DNA from: CAZEHO01 sp964511945
GTDB lineage: Bacteria; Actinomycetota; Acidimicrobiia; Spongiisociales; UBA11373
Assembly: GCA_964511945.1 (NCBI GenBank)
Contig: CAZEHO010000001.1
Coordinates: forward strand, 124,001-188,000
Direction: 5' to 3'
DNA length: 64,000 bases
Shown: piece by piece, positions 1-7,327 of the stretch
How the letters are laid out: each line of letters begins with the position of its first letter
Numbering within the stretch: position 1 is the first letter of the stretch
Notes under the pieces: generated by a model
Seen by the model: the letters and a program-made list of their open reading frames with translations, nothing else
Databases searched by the model: none
What the model was told of the DNA's origin: nothing
Translations under genes and position numbers: made by a program

Positions 1-819
1 TGCCGCGCTGAACACCTGGACCGACGCCGACACCTCGATGGCAAGGTGGAACCCGATCGCCAGCCAAATCGACAACAGACGGGTCTTCCGCCAGAACAGT
101 CCGAGCCCGATCGTCAGCTCGGTCAGAACGACGATCTTGGCGAACCACCAGTGGAAGGCGGAGGAACCGAGCAGATCCAGGAGCCACTCCGGGGTTCCCC
201 GGCTCGCCGCCAGATCGCCGTACTGCTCGATGCGAAGCCGGAGTACGAGGCCGCTCCACCAATCCTGATCGATCACCTTTGACAGGCCCGAAGCCCAGTA
301 TGCGACCGCGACCTCGAACCGGAGCAATCCGAGAAGCCACAGCGGTGCGTCGGGTTCGGTGCGGGAGGGTCCGTGTCGTCTCCGCAGGAGGTTGTCGACC
401 GACACCCAATTGCCGACCGGCAGCACCGCCACTCCGACGAGCAGGATGAGCAGGAACGCGCGGTTGTGGTGGAAGTGGGTGACCGACAGGAACACGTTGT
501 ACGCGACCCCGGCGGCCGTGATCGTGGCGGTGGCCCTGGTCCAAAGGCCGATTGAGACGGCGACGGCGGCGGCCAGGGTGACCCAGAGCAGTGCGACGTA
601 GAGCGAGCGCGGCAGTTCGGGGTACCAGGACAGGAACGGCTGTGTGAACGAATCGGAGTAGATCCGGCCGTCGGCGGCACTGCTCAAGAACGGCCGGAGG
701 TGCAGTGCCACCAGGGGGCCGACGGCCATGCGCAGCGTCACCAGGGCCCGGAGGCTGCCGCGCCCGTCGATCCAATCGCCGAGTCGCCGCGGCGGGGGAG
801 CGGGACGCGAGACGGTCAT
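1..819 (-). CDS. HTTM-domain membrane protein (3' end beyond window)
   Basis: The frame is open from the ATG at 819 down to the window edge, so the C-terminus is missing. The translation is strongly hydrophobic, with several membrane segments, and has the character of the HTTM (horizontally transferred transmembrane, vitamin-K-dependent gamma-carboxylase-like) family. Recognisable stretches are THFHHNRAFLLILLVGVAVL, then YWASGLSKVIDQDWWSGLVL, and a later ELTIGLGLFW helix. The ATG overlaps the stop of the upstream gene (ATGA at 816-819), so the two are translationally coupled. HTTM proteins of actinomycetes often sit beside a small one-pass membrane partner, as here. The substrate is unknown. 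The family assignment is from pattern recognition, and DoxX-like is the alternative. Confidence 0.72.
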   Translation of the reverse strand, partial: MTVSRPAPPPRRLGDWIDGRGSLRALVTLRMAVGPLVALHLRPFLSSAADGRIYSDSFTQPFLSWYPELPRSLYVALLWVTLAAAVAVSIGLWTRATATITAAGVAYNVFLSVTHFHHNRAFLLILLVGVAVLPVGNWVSVDNLLRRRHGPSRTEPDAPLWLLGLLRFEVAVAYWASGLSKVIDQDWWSGLVLRLRIEQYGDLAASRGTPEWLLDLLGSSAFHWWFAKIVVLTELTIGLGLFWRKTRLLSIWLAIGFHLAIEVSASVQVFSAA

Positions 820-1217
820 CTGAGTGCCTCGGCCCGATCCGGTGTGCGCAAAACCACCTGCCTGGGTCCCCGGCCGTTGTCCCACGTGGTGACGACGGCC
901 TCCAGATACAGCGTTTCACCGTCCTGCGGAGTGTTGGCGGCCACCCACTCGAGGGCAGCTTCGAAGAACCCGAGCGTCGACGGGAGCCCGGTGTCGGCGT
1001 GGCTCCGACCAAAGGGGGCATCGAGCCCGCGGCCTCGCACCAGTTCCTGCCAGCGGTAGTCCCCCGGCCAGGGATCACGGACGTCGTGACGGTCGCCGTC
1101 GGCTTCGACCCTGATGATCGTGGCCTGCCACTCACTCGACTCGGGGAACATCTGGAACCCGAAGACGTCGTGGTCGGCCCAATAGGCGCGCACTACCAGC
1201 AACAGCTGGATAATCAC
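816..1217 (-). CDS. HTTM-partner membrane-anchored protein
   Basis: A 133-residue protein with one N-terminal hydrophobic segment (MIIQLLLVVRAYW), followed by a soluble domain containing VFGFQMFPESSEW and a basic, aromatic C-terminal half. The start is taken as GTG at 1217. The frame is open further upstream (residues reading RRLVIAAVV), but I find no ATG, GTG or TTG there, so the true membrane helix may be slightly longer. It overlaps the HTTM gene by 4 nt. The layout resembles the small partner proteins found next to actinobacterial HTTM genes (DUF5819-like). That resemblance is an inference, and the biochemical role is not known. Confidence 0.6.
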   Translation of the reverse strand: MIIQLLLVVRAYWADHDVFGFQMFPESSEWQATIIRVEADGDRHDVRDPWPGDYRWQELVRGRGLDAPFGRSHADTGLPSTLGFFEAALEWVAANTPQDGETLYLEAVVTTWDNGRGPRQVVLRTPDRAEALR

Positions 1218-1267
1218 GACGGCTGCGATGACCAGCCGCCTGCTCCACCAGCCGGACGAGTGATCGG

Positions 1268-1447
1268 TTATGAGGGCTTCTTCTCCTTGATGGGGAACAG
1301 GAAGCCGTGGCTCAGCGAGCTCGTGTGCCCGTCGTCCCAGGCCACCTCGACGTTGTGACCGTGAACGTCGAGGACCTTGCCGCGACGCGGGATTTGGCCG
1401 ACCCGCTTCGTCAGTTCCTGCACCCGCATGCCCTTGCGGAGCTGCAT
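1268..1447 (-). CDS. DUF1918 family protein
   Basis: A 59-residue basic protein beginning MQLRKGMRVQELTKRVGQ. It carries the compact SH3-like pattern of DUF1918: a glycine turn, R-x-G-x-V (RRGKVLDV), and VEVAWDDGHTS, equivalent to the family's VRWDDGH. I chose the ATG at 1447 because AAGGGG lies about 10 nt upstream and the family pattern begins there. A longer frame to 1522 adds only low-complexity sequence. The function is unknown; the family is small, cytoplasmic and widespread in actinomycetes. It lies 50 nt upstream of the HTTM-partner gene on the same strand. Confidence 0.75.
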   Translation of the reverse strand: MQLRKGMRVQELTKRVGQIPRRGKVLDVHGHNVEVAWDDGHTSSLSHGFLFPIKEKKPS

Positions 1448-1527
1448 GGATGTCGCCCCTTGGTCGCCTGGATTCAGGCTAGTGGCGATGCGAGGGACGG
1501 GTGCGGGCGCGCGGAATGTCACCGGGA

Positions 1528-1566
1528 TTGCGCGCGGTTCGCGCGAATTTGCGCGCGGTTCGCGCG
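1528..1566. promoter_or_regulatory. Tandem 18-bp direct repeat with internal palindromes, candidate operator
   Basis: The 18-mer TTGCGCGCGGTTCGCGCG occurs at 1528-1545 and again at 1549-1566, a period of 21 bp (two helical turns). Each copy contains CGCGCG arms around GTT, and the junction holds the perfect palindrome TTCGCGCGAA (1538-1547). It lies about 80 bp upstream of the ribbon-helix-helix gene and 80 bp upstream of the divergent DUF1918 gene. Ribbon-helix-helix repressors commonly bind phased repeats at their own promoter, so an operator is the likeliest reading. The binding protein is inferred. Confidence 0.5.
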
Positions 1567-1608
1567 TGAAAGCCTTGGAGCGGCCGCTTCGCGGCAGTAG
1601 CGTTTTCG

Positions 1609-1630
1609 CAAATCACCGCGATGTGATTTG
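1609..1630. promoter_or_regulatory. Perfect 8-bp inverted repeat just upstream of a ribosome binding site
   Basis: CAAATCAC (1609-1616) and GTGATTTG (1623-1630) form a perfect inverted repeat around a 6-nt spacer. The right arm touches the GGGGAG ribosome binding site (1630-1635) of the gene starting at 1643. It could be a dimeric operator or an mRNA hairpin that limits translation of the small DNA-binding protein. The sequence alone does not separate these. Confidence 0.45.
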
Positions 1631-1642
1631 GGGAGAACGAGG

Positions 1643-1885
1643 ATGCAGGCGGCATTCGATTGGGGCAGTCCCCGGCCGGCAGACTGGGCGGGGCCAAAAG
1701 AACGGATCGTGACCCGGATCCCGGTGTACCTCGCCGATAACCTGCGCCGGCGGGCGGCCGAGGAGGGGATCTCGCTCTCGACTCTGGTCAATCGTCTGCT
1801 GGCGGGCGCCGCCGACGTCGAGGAGGAAGTGGTCGTCTCGGCGGCATCCTGGCCGAACGCAGTCGACTATCTGATCGGCTCCTAG
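1643..1885 (+). CDS. Small ribbon-helix-helix-like DNA-binding protein
   Basis: An 80-residue protein. The central part, VTRIPVYLADNLRRRAAEEG followed by ISLSTLVNRLL, has the shape of a CopG/Arc ribbon-helix-helix: one beta strand and two helices. The acidic tail ends DYLIGS. I chose the ATG at 1643 because GGGGAG is 7 nt upstream; a TTG at 1628 in the same frame lies inside the inverted repeat and is unlikely. No toxin partner is adjacent: the next gene is an unrelated thioredoxin-fold protein 75 bp downstream. It is therefore more likely a solitary autoregulator than an antitoxin. The tandem repeat at 1528-1566 is a candidate binding site. Confidence 0.65.
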   Translation: MQAAFDWGSPRPADWAGPKERIVTRIPVYLADNLRRRAAEEGISLSTLVNRLLAGAADVEEEVVVSAASWPNAVDYLIGS

Positions 1886-1959
1886 CGACACGGCGCCGGC
1901 GCTCCGGGTTTCCGACCGGGAGCTCGTACGATGCCCCCGTTCTCGACCGGAGGTCCGTC

Positions 1960-2532
1960 ATGGCCGTTTCATCCACCATGCTGCCGCTCGGCACTGCGGC
2001 GCCCGTTTTCTCCCTGATCGACACCGTCAGCGGTGCCACCGTCTCGCTGGGTGATCTGACGGGCAACGTGCTGGTAGTGATGTTCATCTGCAACCACTGC
2101 CCCTACGTGAAGCACATTCGCAGCGGACTCGTCTCCCTTGGCGAGGACTACGAGGGCACGGATGTGGATGTCGTGGGAATCGCCTCCAACGATGCGGTCA
2201 CCTACCCGGACGACGGCCCCGAGCAGTTGGCCGTAGTCGCACGCGAGTCCGGCTACCGCTTCCCGGTGCTCTACGACGAGACCCAGGAGGTCGCCAAGGC
2301 GTACACCGCGGCGTGCACTCCCGACTTCTTTGTGTTCGATTCCGAACGCCGGCTCGCTTACCGCGGCCAGTTCGACTCCAGCCGTCCGAACACCGATACC
2401 CCGGTCACCGGGACCGACCTCCGCGCCGCGGTGGAGGCCCTGCGGGCCGGCACGGCGGTGACGGACGAACAGCGTCCCAGCCTCGGCTGCTCGATCAAGT
2501 GGGCGGCCGGCAACGAACCGGCCTACGCCTGA
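1960..2532 (+). CDS. Thioredoxin-fold (AhpC/TSA-type) family protein
   Basis: A 190-residue redox protein of the AhpC/TSA-thioredoxin superfamily. The active-site motif is CNHC (C44, C47) within FICNHCPYVKH, which is typical of the thioredoxin family protein group rather than true 2-Cys peroxiredoxins. The resolving region TAACTPDFFVFD and the tail PSLGCSIKW (C177) are characteristic of this subgroup. No signal peptide is visible, so it is probably cytoplasmic. GGAGG lies 8 nt before the ATG, and a TACGAT hexamer at 1928-1933 may be the -10. It is likely monocistronic. The partner and substrate are not evident from the context. Confidence 0.85.
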   Translation: MAVSSTMLPLGTAAPVFSLIDTVSGATVSLGDLTGNVLVVMFICNHCPYVKHIRSGLVSLGEDYEGTDVDVVGIASNDAVTYPDDGPEQLAVVARESGYRFPVLYDETQEVAKAYTAACTPDFFVFDSERRLAYRGQFDSSRPNTDTPVTGTDLRAAVEALRAGTAVTDEQRPSLGCSIKWAAGNEPAYA

Positions 2533-3381
2533 ACGCTCGGCTCCCGAATAGAACCCGATACCCAGCGAGCGCCCCAGGACAACTGACTGCTCACCCGCCG
2601 CCTGCGAAGCAGGCCGCCGCCCTCACGGGTTGGCGCTTTGCCACCAGCGTCATCGCGCAATCACGCCAGGGCGAATCGCTCGGTGGTTTCCCAACGAGAC
2701 CCGGAGAAGACCATCAGTTCAATCTCACCGATGATCTCCCCAACAGCGAACTTGACGTGGTTGTCGATCTCCTCGGAAGGCATGAACGGAAAGAGCACCG
2801 TCACGTGAGCCGGGACACCAAACGGCGCGGACGAGTCGAACCGCGCCCGCCACCGCCCAATGATCGGCTCAACCTCCGGCACTCTGGCGATGAGCGCCGA
2901 ATCGTGCCCCATGGAGTACGCCTCGGCCTGTGACTGGATCGACATTCGATCTGGCTCGACGACGACGTGTCCATCATCACCGCAGTCGCGCCGACATCAG
3001 TTGTAGCCACAATCGTGGGGGACAACGCGGCTAGCCGGGTTCGGCGAGGACCTCGATGAGTGTCCGGGTCAGTTCCTCTGTCCCGTCTGGGCGCCCGTAG
3101 TAGGCGGCCCGCGACAACCAACAGCAGGATCCCCGTCAACTGGAACAGGCAGCGTCTCACGGCCGGTTCCTCCCCAGCGCCCCCGGACCCCACAACCACG
3201 GTCTCGCGGACCACCGCAGCGCGTGCTTGGGGCATCAGGAACATACGGCGATCTGCCTCGTCGTCCACTCGGCGGACCCGCGGAGGCTGAGCGCGCGGCA
3301 TCGGGATTGCCCGGCGCCGCCGCGACGTCACCGCGACGCCGGCCGCGGATGCTGTTGTCGTCCCGAACCCGAGGAGGAGCG
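2533..3381. other. Decayed intergenic stretch
   Basis: About 850 bp without an intact gene. It holds a small hairpin (GCCTGC 2600-2605, GCAGGC 2609-2614) that might terminate the upstream gene, and a 2'-5' RNA ligase N-terminal fragment at 2661-2945 on the minus strand. Upstream of that fragment, at about 3035-3150 minus, is a short coding-like tail reading AYYGRPDGTEELTRTLIEVL and ending in a stop. The remaining open frames have unlikely compositions (runs of Arg, Ser, Pro) and are not credible. The stretch looks like a site of gene loss. Confidence 0.55.
2661..2945 (-). pseudogene. 2'-5' RNA ligase family fragment
   Basis: Ninety-four residues matching the N-terminal half of the 2H phosphoesterase/2'-5' RNA ligase family: the opening SALIARVPEVEPIIGRWR, then VPAHVTVLFPF, which contains the first HxT motif. 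Intact members are roughly 170-190 residues and carry a second HxT motif near the end. Here the frame stops after ETTERFALA, and no second HxT is present downstream. It is most likely an inactive remnant. A frameshift further downstream was considered, but the following 80 bp show no matching continuation. Confidence 0.6.
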
Positions 3382-3648
3382 ATGGCAACCCAGGTCGGCG
3401 AGGTGATTCGAGCAGTCGCGGAAGGTGCCACCGGTGGGATGCGGGCCTTGCGTGAGGCCGGACTCAACGTCACCGTGGATGCGTTCGACGTCGAGGTCGA
3501 CTACGTCGCCGGGCCCGACCACCACGGCGCCGGTGAGGTGTCGGCCACGCTTCGGGTGCGGCTCAACGCCGAGTGCACCGAGCGAGCCGAACTCGGTGTC
3601 CCCGATCCCGCCGCCGATCTCGAGCACCTGATGGCTCAGCCCTCGTAG
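3382..3648 (+). CDS. Hypothetical protein, trypco2-like
   Basis: An 88-residue protein starting MATQVGEVIRAVAEG, with a strong GAGGAGGAG ribosome binding site. It continues as a beta-rich module: VTVDAFDVEVDYV, then a Gly/His loop, then GEVSATLRVRLNAE. An N-terminal helix followed by two strands with alternating charges resembles the small trypsin-co-occurring (trypco2) modules, but the similarity is weak and is offered only as a hint. Its last 13 nt overlap, tail to tail, the end of the DUF3179 gene. No membrane segment or signal peptide is visible. Confidence 0.6.
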   Translation: MATQVGEVIRAVAEGATGGMRALREAGLNVTVDAFDVEVDYVAGPDHHGAGEVSATLRVRLNAECTERAELGVPDPAADLEHLMAQPS

Positions 3649-4925
3649 ACCTCGGCCTCCGGGAAGAACGCGTTCCAGGCGAACCAGAACTCGTTGCGGT
3701 GGACCACCGTGTCCAGGATCGCACCCTCGAGTGGGCCTGCGATGGCCCTGCCGAGCAGCGTCCACTGCGATCCGGTTTCCTGATCGATGAACACGTCGTC
3801 GCCTTCGGCGCTGAAGGTGAGGATCTGTCCGTCGACCACCCGCGAATATGCGACTCCGGTCCCGATGGCTTGCCCGTCGGCGATTACATTCGTGTCGAGT
3901 GCGTCGGCGGTGTCGGGAGCGCCCCACAGGACTGCGATCGGCTCTCCGCCGATCTCGACGTTGACCGCTCCGATCTCCGAGATCACGGAGAACGGAAACG
4001 CGACCGCTTCGTCCCCGATGGTCACCCCGACCACACGTTCCAGTGCCGGATACCGGTCGTCTAGTTCACCGGAGAACAGGAACGGTGTCGGCTGCGAGCT
4101 GTAGAACGTGTACGGGTTGGCCCCGTATGCGATCCTGAATCCGGTGTCGCGGGAGAGCACCTCACCGGCCGGGAAGGTTGCTGCGAAGTCCCCGAAGCGG
4201 ACCAGCGACGACGGGATCAGCGTCAGGTTCCTGCCCGCCAATTCCCCGACGATTCCCTCTCCGGTGATCTGCTGCCACAGCGACTGGGTCAGGTCGTCCC
4301 ACATCACGAGGTCGCTGTTGCGCAGGAGGCCGGACACACCGAAACGATGGACCTCGCCGTCGATCCGGCGATCGAAAACGACCCCGGTGTTGCACAGCGG
4401 GCAATACGTCACTGCGATCGGGATCCCGTCTACTACATCGTTGACGATTTCGTGGCGGGTGAGGATTGCAATGGGGTAGAAGCGGGCGGTGTCGCCAAGC
4501 TCGAGCAGCAGTCCCGGCTCCCGGTCGGCAAGCCAGTCTGAGGCAGCGATGTCATCGAATACAGGCTCGTCGATCGGCGGAATCCGGTCTCGTGGATTCG
4601 GCACCGGGATTCCGACCTTGAGCTCGGTCAGTTCGATCGTTCTGCGACTCCACATCGTGTTCCACCCCTCGACGAAGGGCGCCAGGCGTCCGAGGCTGGG
4701 GGCGGAGTCGTCGATGACATCGACCGGAGCGGTTGCGGTTGTGATTGTGGCCGGGGCCGTCGTGGCCGGTGCCCATGAGGAACTAGTCGTCGATTCGGCG
4801 GTGGTTGCAGTGGTCGGCGCACCGGCCGTGCCGTCGGCATCGGTGTCGGCTGAGCCGCAAGCGACGGCGATCAGCATGAGTGCTGTAGTGAGCGCGGCGA
4901 ACGCACTGCGGCGGGGGTTCGGCAT
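3636..4925 (-). CDS. DUF3179 domain lipoprotein
   Basis: A 429-residue exported lipoprotein. The signal MPNPRRSAFAALTTALMLIA is followed by the lipobox VAC, then a Thr/Ala-rich linker. The mature domain carries the DUF3179 core: FYPIAILTRHEIVNDVVDG, then VTYCPLCNTGVVFDRR with a CPLC pair, and SLWQQITGEGIVGELAG. DUF3179 proteins are secreted and of unknown function, and the conserved CxxC suggests metal or redox chemistry. I chose the ATG at 4925 because GGAG is about 8 nt upstream and the signal peptide starts there. An upstream in-frame ATG at 4964 would put 13 residues before the signal. Confidence 0.85.
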   Translation of the reverse strand: MPNPRRSAFAALTTALMLIAVACGSADTDADGTAGAPTTATTAESTTSSSWAPATTAPATITTATAPVDVIDDSAPSLGRLAPFVEGWNTMWSRRTIELTELKVGIPVPNPRDRIPPIDEPVFDDIAASDWLADREPGLLLELGDTARFYPIAILTRHEIVNDVVDGIPIAVTYCPLCNTGVVFDRRIDGEVHRFGVSGLLRNSDLVMWDDLTQSLWQQITGEGIVGELAGRNLTLIPSSLVRFGDFAATFPAGEVLSRDTGFRIAYGANPYTFYSSQPTPFLFSGELDDRYPALERVVGVTIGDEAVAFPFSVISEIGAVNVEIGGEPIAVLWGAPDTADALDTNVIADGQAIGTGVAYSRVVDGQILTFSAEGDDVFIDQETGSQWTLLGRAIAGPLEGAILDTVVHRNEFWFAWNAFFPEAEVYEG

Positions 4926-5071
4926 GTGTCTCCAGAGCGTGGTCACCAGATGCAACTTCTTCAAGCGTGAGCCCAGCCGCTACTTTGTCGCTGATACGAC
5001 AGTTTCTGTGGGGGCCTCCGGCGTAGCCTGGGTGGGCGACCCGCAGCATCTCGAACAGACGGAGGTCTCGG

Positions 5072-6085
5072 ATGAAGCACCGGCGGCTTGGCGACTCGGG
5101 TTTGGCGGTCAGCTCACTGGCTCTCGGCACCATGGTGTTCGGGGAGGACTCACCGCGCAGCACGCCATCCGAGGATGCGGCACGAATCATTGCCCGGTTC
5201 CTCGATGCAGGCGGCACCCACATCGACACCGCGAACGTCTACGCGGGGGGCCGTTCCGAGGAGATCATCGGTGAGGTGCTCGGGTCGCACCGCGCCGAGG
5301 TAGTGCTGGCGACCAAGGTGCGCGGCGCCAAAGGGACCGGGCCCAACGACGCGGGCTTGAGCCGGCGTCACGTGATCCGCGAGGTTCACAGCAGCCTGCG
5401 CCGGCTGCAGACCGACTGGGTGGATGTGCTCTACATGCACCAGTGGGATCCGGTCACACCGATCGAGGAGTCACTGGCTGCGTTCGACGATCTGGTTCGA
5501 GCCGGAGCGGTGCATTACGTCGGCCTCTCCAATTTCGCCGCGTGGCAGGTAATGAAGACCGCCGGACTTACCGAGGTAAGCGGGTTCGCCCGGCCGGTGG
5601 CGGCCCAGTACCAGTACAGCCTGGTGACCCGTGACATCGAGTTCGAGTATCTGCCGCTGTTCGAATCGGAGGGTCTGGGGCTGGTGCCGTGGGGCCCGCT
5701 CGGCGGTGGGTTCCTCTCCGGGAAGTACCGGCCCGGCGAGCGTCCGACCGAGGGCCGGATCGCGACCCAGCCGGATCGGGACGAGGAGGCCTGGGGTCGG
5801 CGGAACAACGATCGGAATTGGGCGATCGTCGATGCGGTCGGGACCGCGGCTGCAGAACTGGGTGTCACGGCCTCGCAGGTTGCGATCGCCTGGCTGTTGA
5901 CCCGGCCGACCGTCGCGTCGGTGATCCTGGGCGTCCGGACCCTCGACCAGCTCGAGGACAACCTGGCTGCAGCCGATCTGGAGCTGCCGGACGAGGTCGT
6001 GGCCCGACTCGACGACGTCAGCGATCCGCCCGCGCCCTACCCCTACCGGATGAACCGGATCTACGGAGACCGGGTCATCGAGTGA
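5072..6085 (+). CDS. Aldo/keto reductase
   Basis: A 337-residue NADPH-dependent aldo/keto reductase. It opens MKHRRLGDSGLAVSSLALGT, the usual AKR start. It has DTANVYAGGRSEEIIGEVL with the catalytic Asp and Tyr, VLATKVRG with the Lys, VLYMHQWDP with the His, and the C-terminal cofactor region TVASVILGVRTLDQLEDNL. GGAGG lies 9 nt before the ATG. The stop overlaps the start of the next gene (GTGA at 6082-6085), so the two are coupled. The substrate cannot be assigned; the sequence fits the oxidoreductases grouped with YajO/Tas-like AKRs. Confidence 0.9.
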   Translation: MKHRRLGDSGLAVSSLALGTMVFGEDSPRSTPSEDAARIIARFLDAGGTHIDTANVYAGGRSEEIIGEVLGSHRAEVVLATKVRGAKGTGPNDAGLSRRHVIREVHSSLRRLQTDWVDVLYMHQWDPVTPIEESLAAFDDLVRAGAVHYVGLSNFAAWQVMKTAGLTEVSGFARPVAAQYQYSLVTRDIEFEYLPLFESEGLGLVPWGPLGGGFLSGKYRPGERPTEGRIATQPDRDEEAWGRRNNDRNWAIVDAVGTAAAELGVTASQVAIAWLLTRPTVASVILGVRTLDQLEDNLAAADLELPDEVVARLDDVSDPPAPYPYRMNRIYGDRVIE

Positions 6086-6876
6086 CTTTCGCGCTGCGGG
6101 TCGCCACCTTCAACGCCGGGCTCCATCCAGACTGGTTTCACCACACCGACGAGCGGGCCGAGCTGCTGGTGGAGGCTCTCGCCGGCCTCGAGGCCGATGT
6201 GGTTGCGCTCCAGGAGGTGTGGACCGGCCCCTTCCGGGATCGGATCTCGGTGGGCTGGCCGGGTGTTGCCGTCGCCGCGGACCCGATGCCGCCCGACGAC
6301 CGGCCCTGGGCGGCCGAGGGCGCGACCGGGATCATGCTGCTGACGCGCCGGCAGCCGGACGAGATTCGTGTCGTCGAGCTGGATGGAACGCTGATGCGCC
6401 GGGCGGTGATCGCCGTCCGGATCGGCCCGGTGGTGATCCTCACCACACACCTCGCGGCCTACCTGCGCCACGCCGAGCACCCCGACCCGGCCGGATGGCC
6501 CGGCGAGAACCTGGCGCAGGGCCGCCGGATCCTGGAGCTCACCGCTGAGGTCTCGGGACCCGTTGTGCTGGCCGGCGATCTCAACTGCGGCCCCTCCGGT
6601 CCGGGCCTGGTCGCCGAGATGGATGCCTCCTACCAGGCGATTCGGTCCGGCTTCGACACCAATCCCTACCTCGAGCAGTCCGCCCCGCCGTGCACCTGGT
6701 GTCCCGACAATCCGATGGTCACGGTCGGTGATCACGGTGTGATCGATCACGTGATGGCACGCGGGCTTCGCCCGGCCGGCACCCGGCGCATCTTCGACGA
6801 ACCGGTCATCCTCCCAAACGGGTCGGCCACACCCCTCTCGGATCACTACGGGGTGCTGGCCGAGTTCCTGATCTGA
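6082..6876 (+). CDS. Endonuclease/exonuclease/phosphatase family protein
   Basis: A 264-residue metal-dependent phosphodiesterase of the EEP superfamily. Visible motifs in order are ATFNAGL (metal-site Asn), ALQEVW (metal-binding Glu), LAGDLNCGP (Asp/Asn), HGVIDHVMARG and the terminal SDHYGVLAEF (Asp-His pair). There is no signal peptide. Start: the GTG at 6082 overlaps the stop of the aldo/keto reductase, and the family pattern begins immediately afterwards (VTFALRVATFN). The substrate could be a nucleic acid, a phospholipid or an inositol phosphate; the context does not decide. Confidence 0.85.
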   Translation: MTFALRVATFNAGLHPDWFHHTDERAELLVEALAGLEADVVALQEVWTGPFRDRISVGWPGVAVAADPMPPDDRPWAAEGATGIMLLTRRQPDEIRVVELDGTLMRRAVIAVRIGPVVILTTHLAAYLRHAEHPDPAGWPGENLAQGRRILELTAEVSGPVVLAGDLNCGPSGPGLVAEMDASYQAIRSGFDTNPYLEQSAPPCTWCPDNPMVTVGDHGVIDHVMARGLRPAGTRRIFDEPVILPNGSATPLSDHYGVLAEFLI

Positions 6877-6896
6877 ACCCGCCGTCCTACGCGGGT
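6877..6896. terminator. Possible bidirectional terminator hairpin
   Basis: ACCCGC (6877-6882) pairs with GCGGGT (6891-6896) across an 8-nt loop, between the convergent EEP gene (ends 6876) and the DDN-like gene (ends 6887). The stem is short and has no T-run, so this is a weak call. Confidence 0.3.
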
Positions 6897-7327
6897 GGGA
6901 TCGGCTCCACTCTGAAGACCGGGTAGCGCTCCGCCGATGCGACGAACCGTTCGATCGGGTCGTCGGGGGAGAGCCCGACGTACGGGCGAACGAACTTCTC
7001 GCGACGCAAGTACTCGGCCATGACGCGGCCTGCGACTTCCGGCTCAGCTTCGACCGCACGGAATCGGAACTCCTCGCGACCCGAGATCAGCACGCCTTCC
7101 GGAAGTGCTCGAAGGTTCTGGACCCACCCGACGCTGCCATATGGGCCGACCAGCCATCGTGTACCCGCGACCTCGATGGGCGAGACCGGTGTCGTGCGCA
7201 ATTCGCCGCTGCGGTGCCCGGTCGTGGTGAGCGACCACGTGCGCTTCGACCATCCCCGGCGAACCAGTTTGAGAGCGCGCCGGTTGATGAAACGGGCCCA
7301 TCTGTTGACTCGATACTGCCGCACCAT
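6887..7327 (-). CDS. Deazaflavin (F420)-dependent nitroreductase family protein
   Basis: A 146-residue split-barrel protein of the DDN/F420H2-dependent reductase family. Diagnostic parts are LTTTGHRSGELRTTPVSPIE (the GRKSG/R-TP region that contacts F420), GTRWLVGPYGSVGWVQNLRA and a C-terminal PVFRVEPI strand. The ATG at 7327 overlaps the stop of the upstream ABC permease by one base (TGATG), making it the last gene of a four-gene ABC operon. Family members reduce nitro groups, enones or menaquinone analogues with F420H2. Coupling to an exporter suggests detoxification of, or modification of, the exported compound, but that is an inference. Confidence 0.85.
   Translation of the reverse strand: MVRQYRVNRWARFINRRALKLVRRGWSKRTWSLTTTGHRSGELRTTPVSPIEVAGTRWLVGPYGSVGWVQNLRALPEGVLISGREEFRFRAVEAEPEVAGRVMAEYLRREKFVRPYVGLSPDDPIERFVASAERYPVFRVEPIPPA

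Noticed and set aside
1528..1630. Toxin-antitoxin module
   Set aside because: The small ribbon-helix-helix gene and its repeats suggested an antitoxin, but there is no toxin-like gene next to it on either side.
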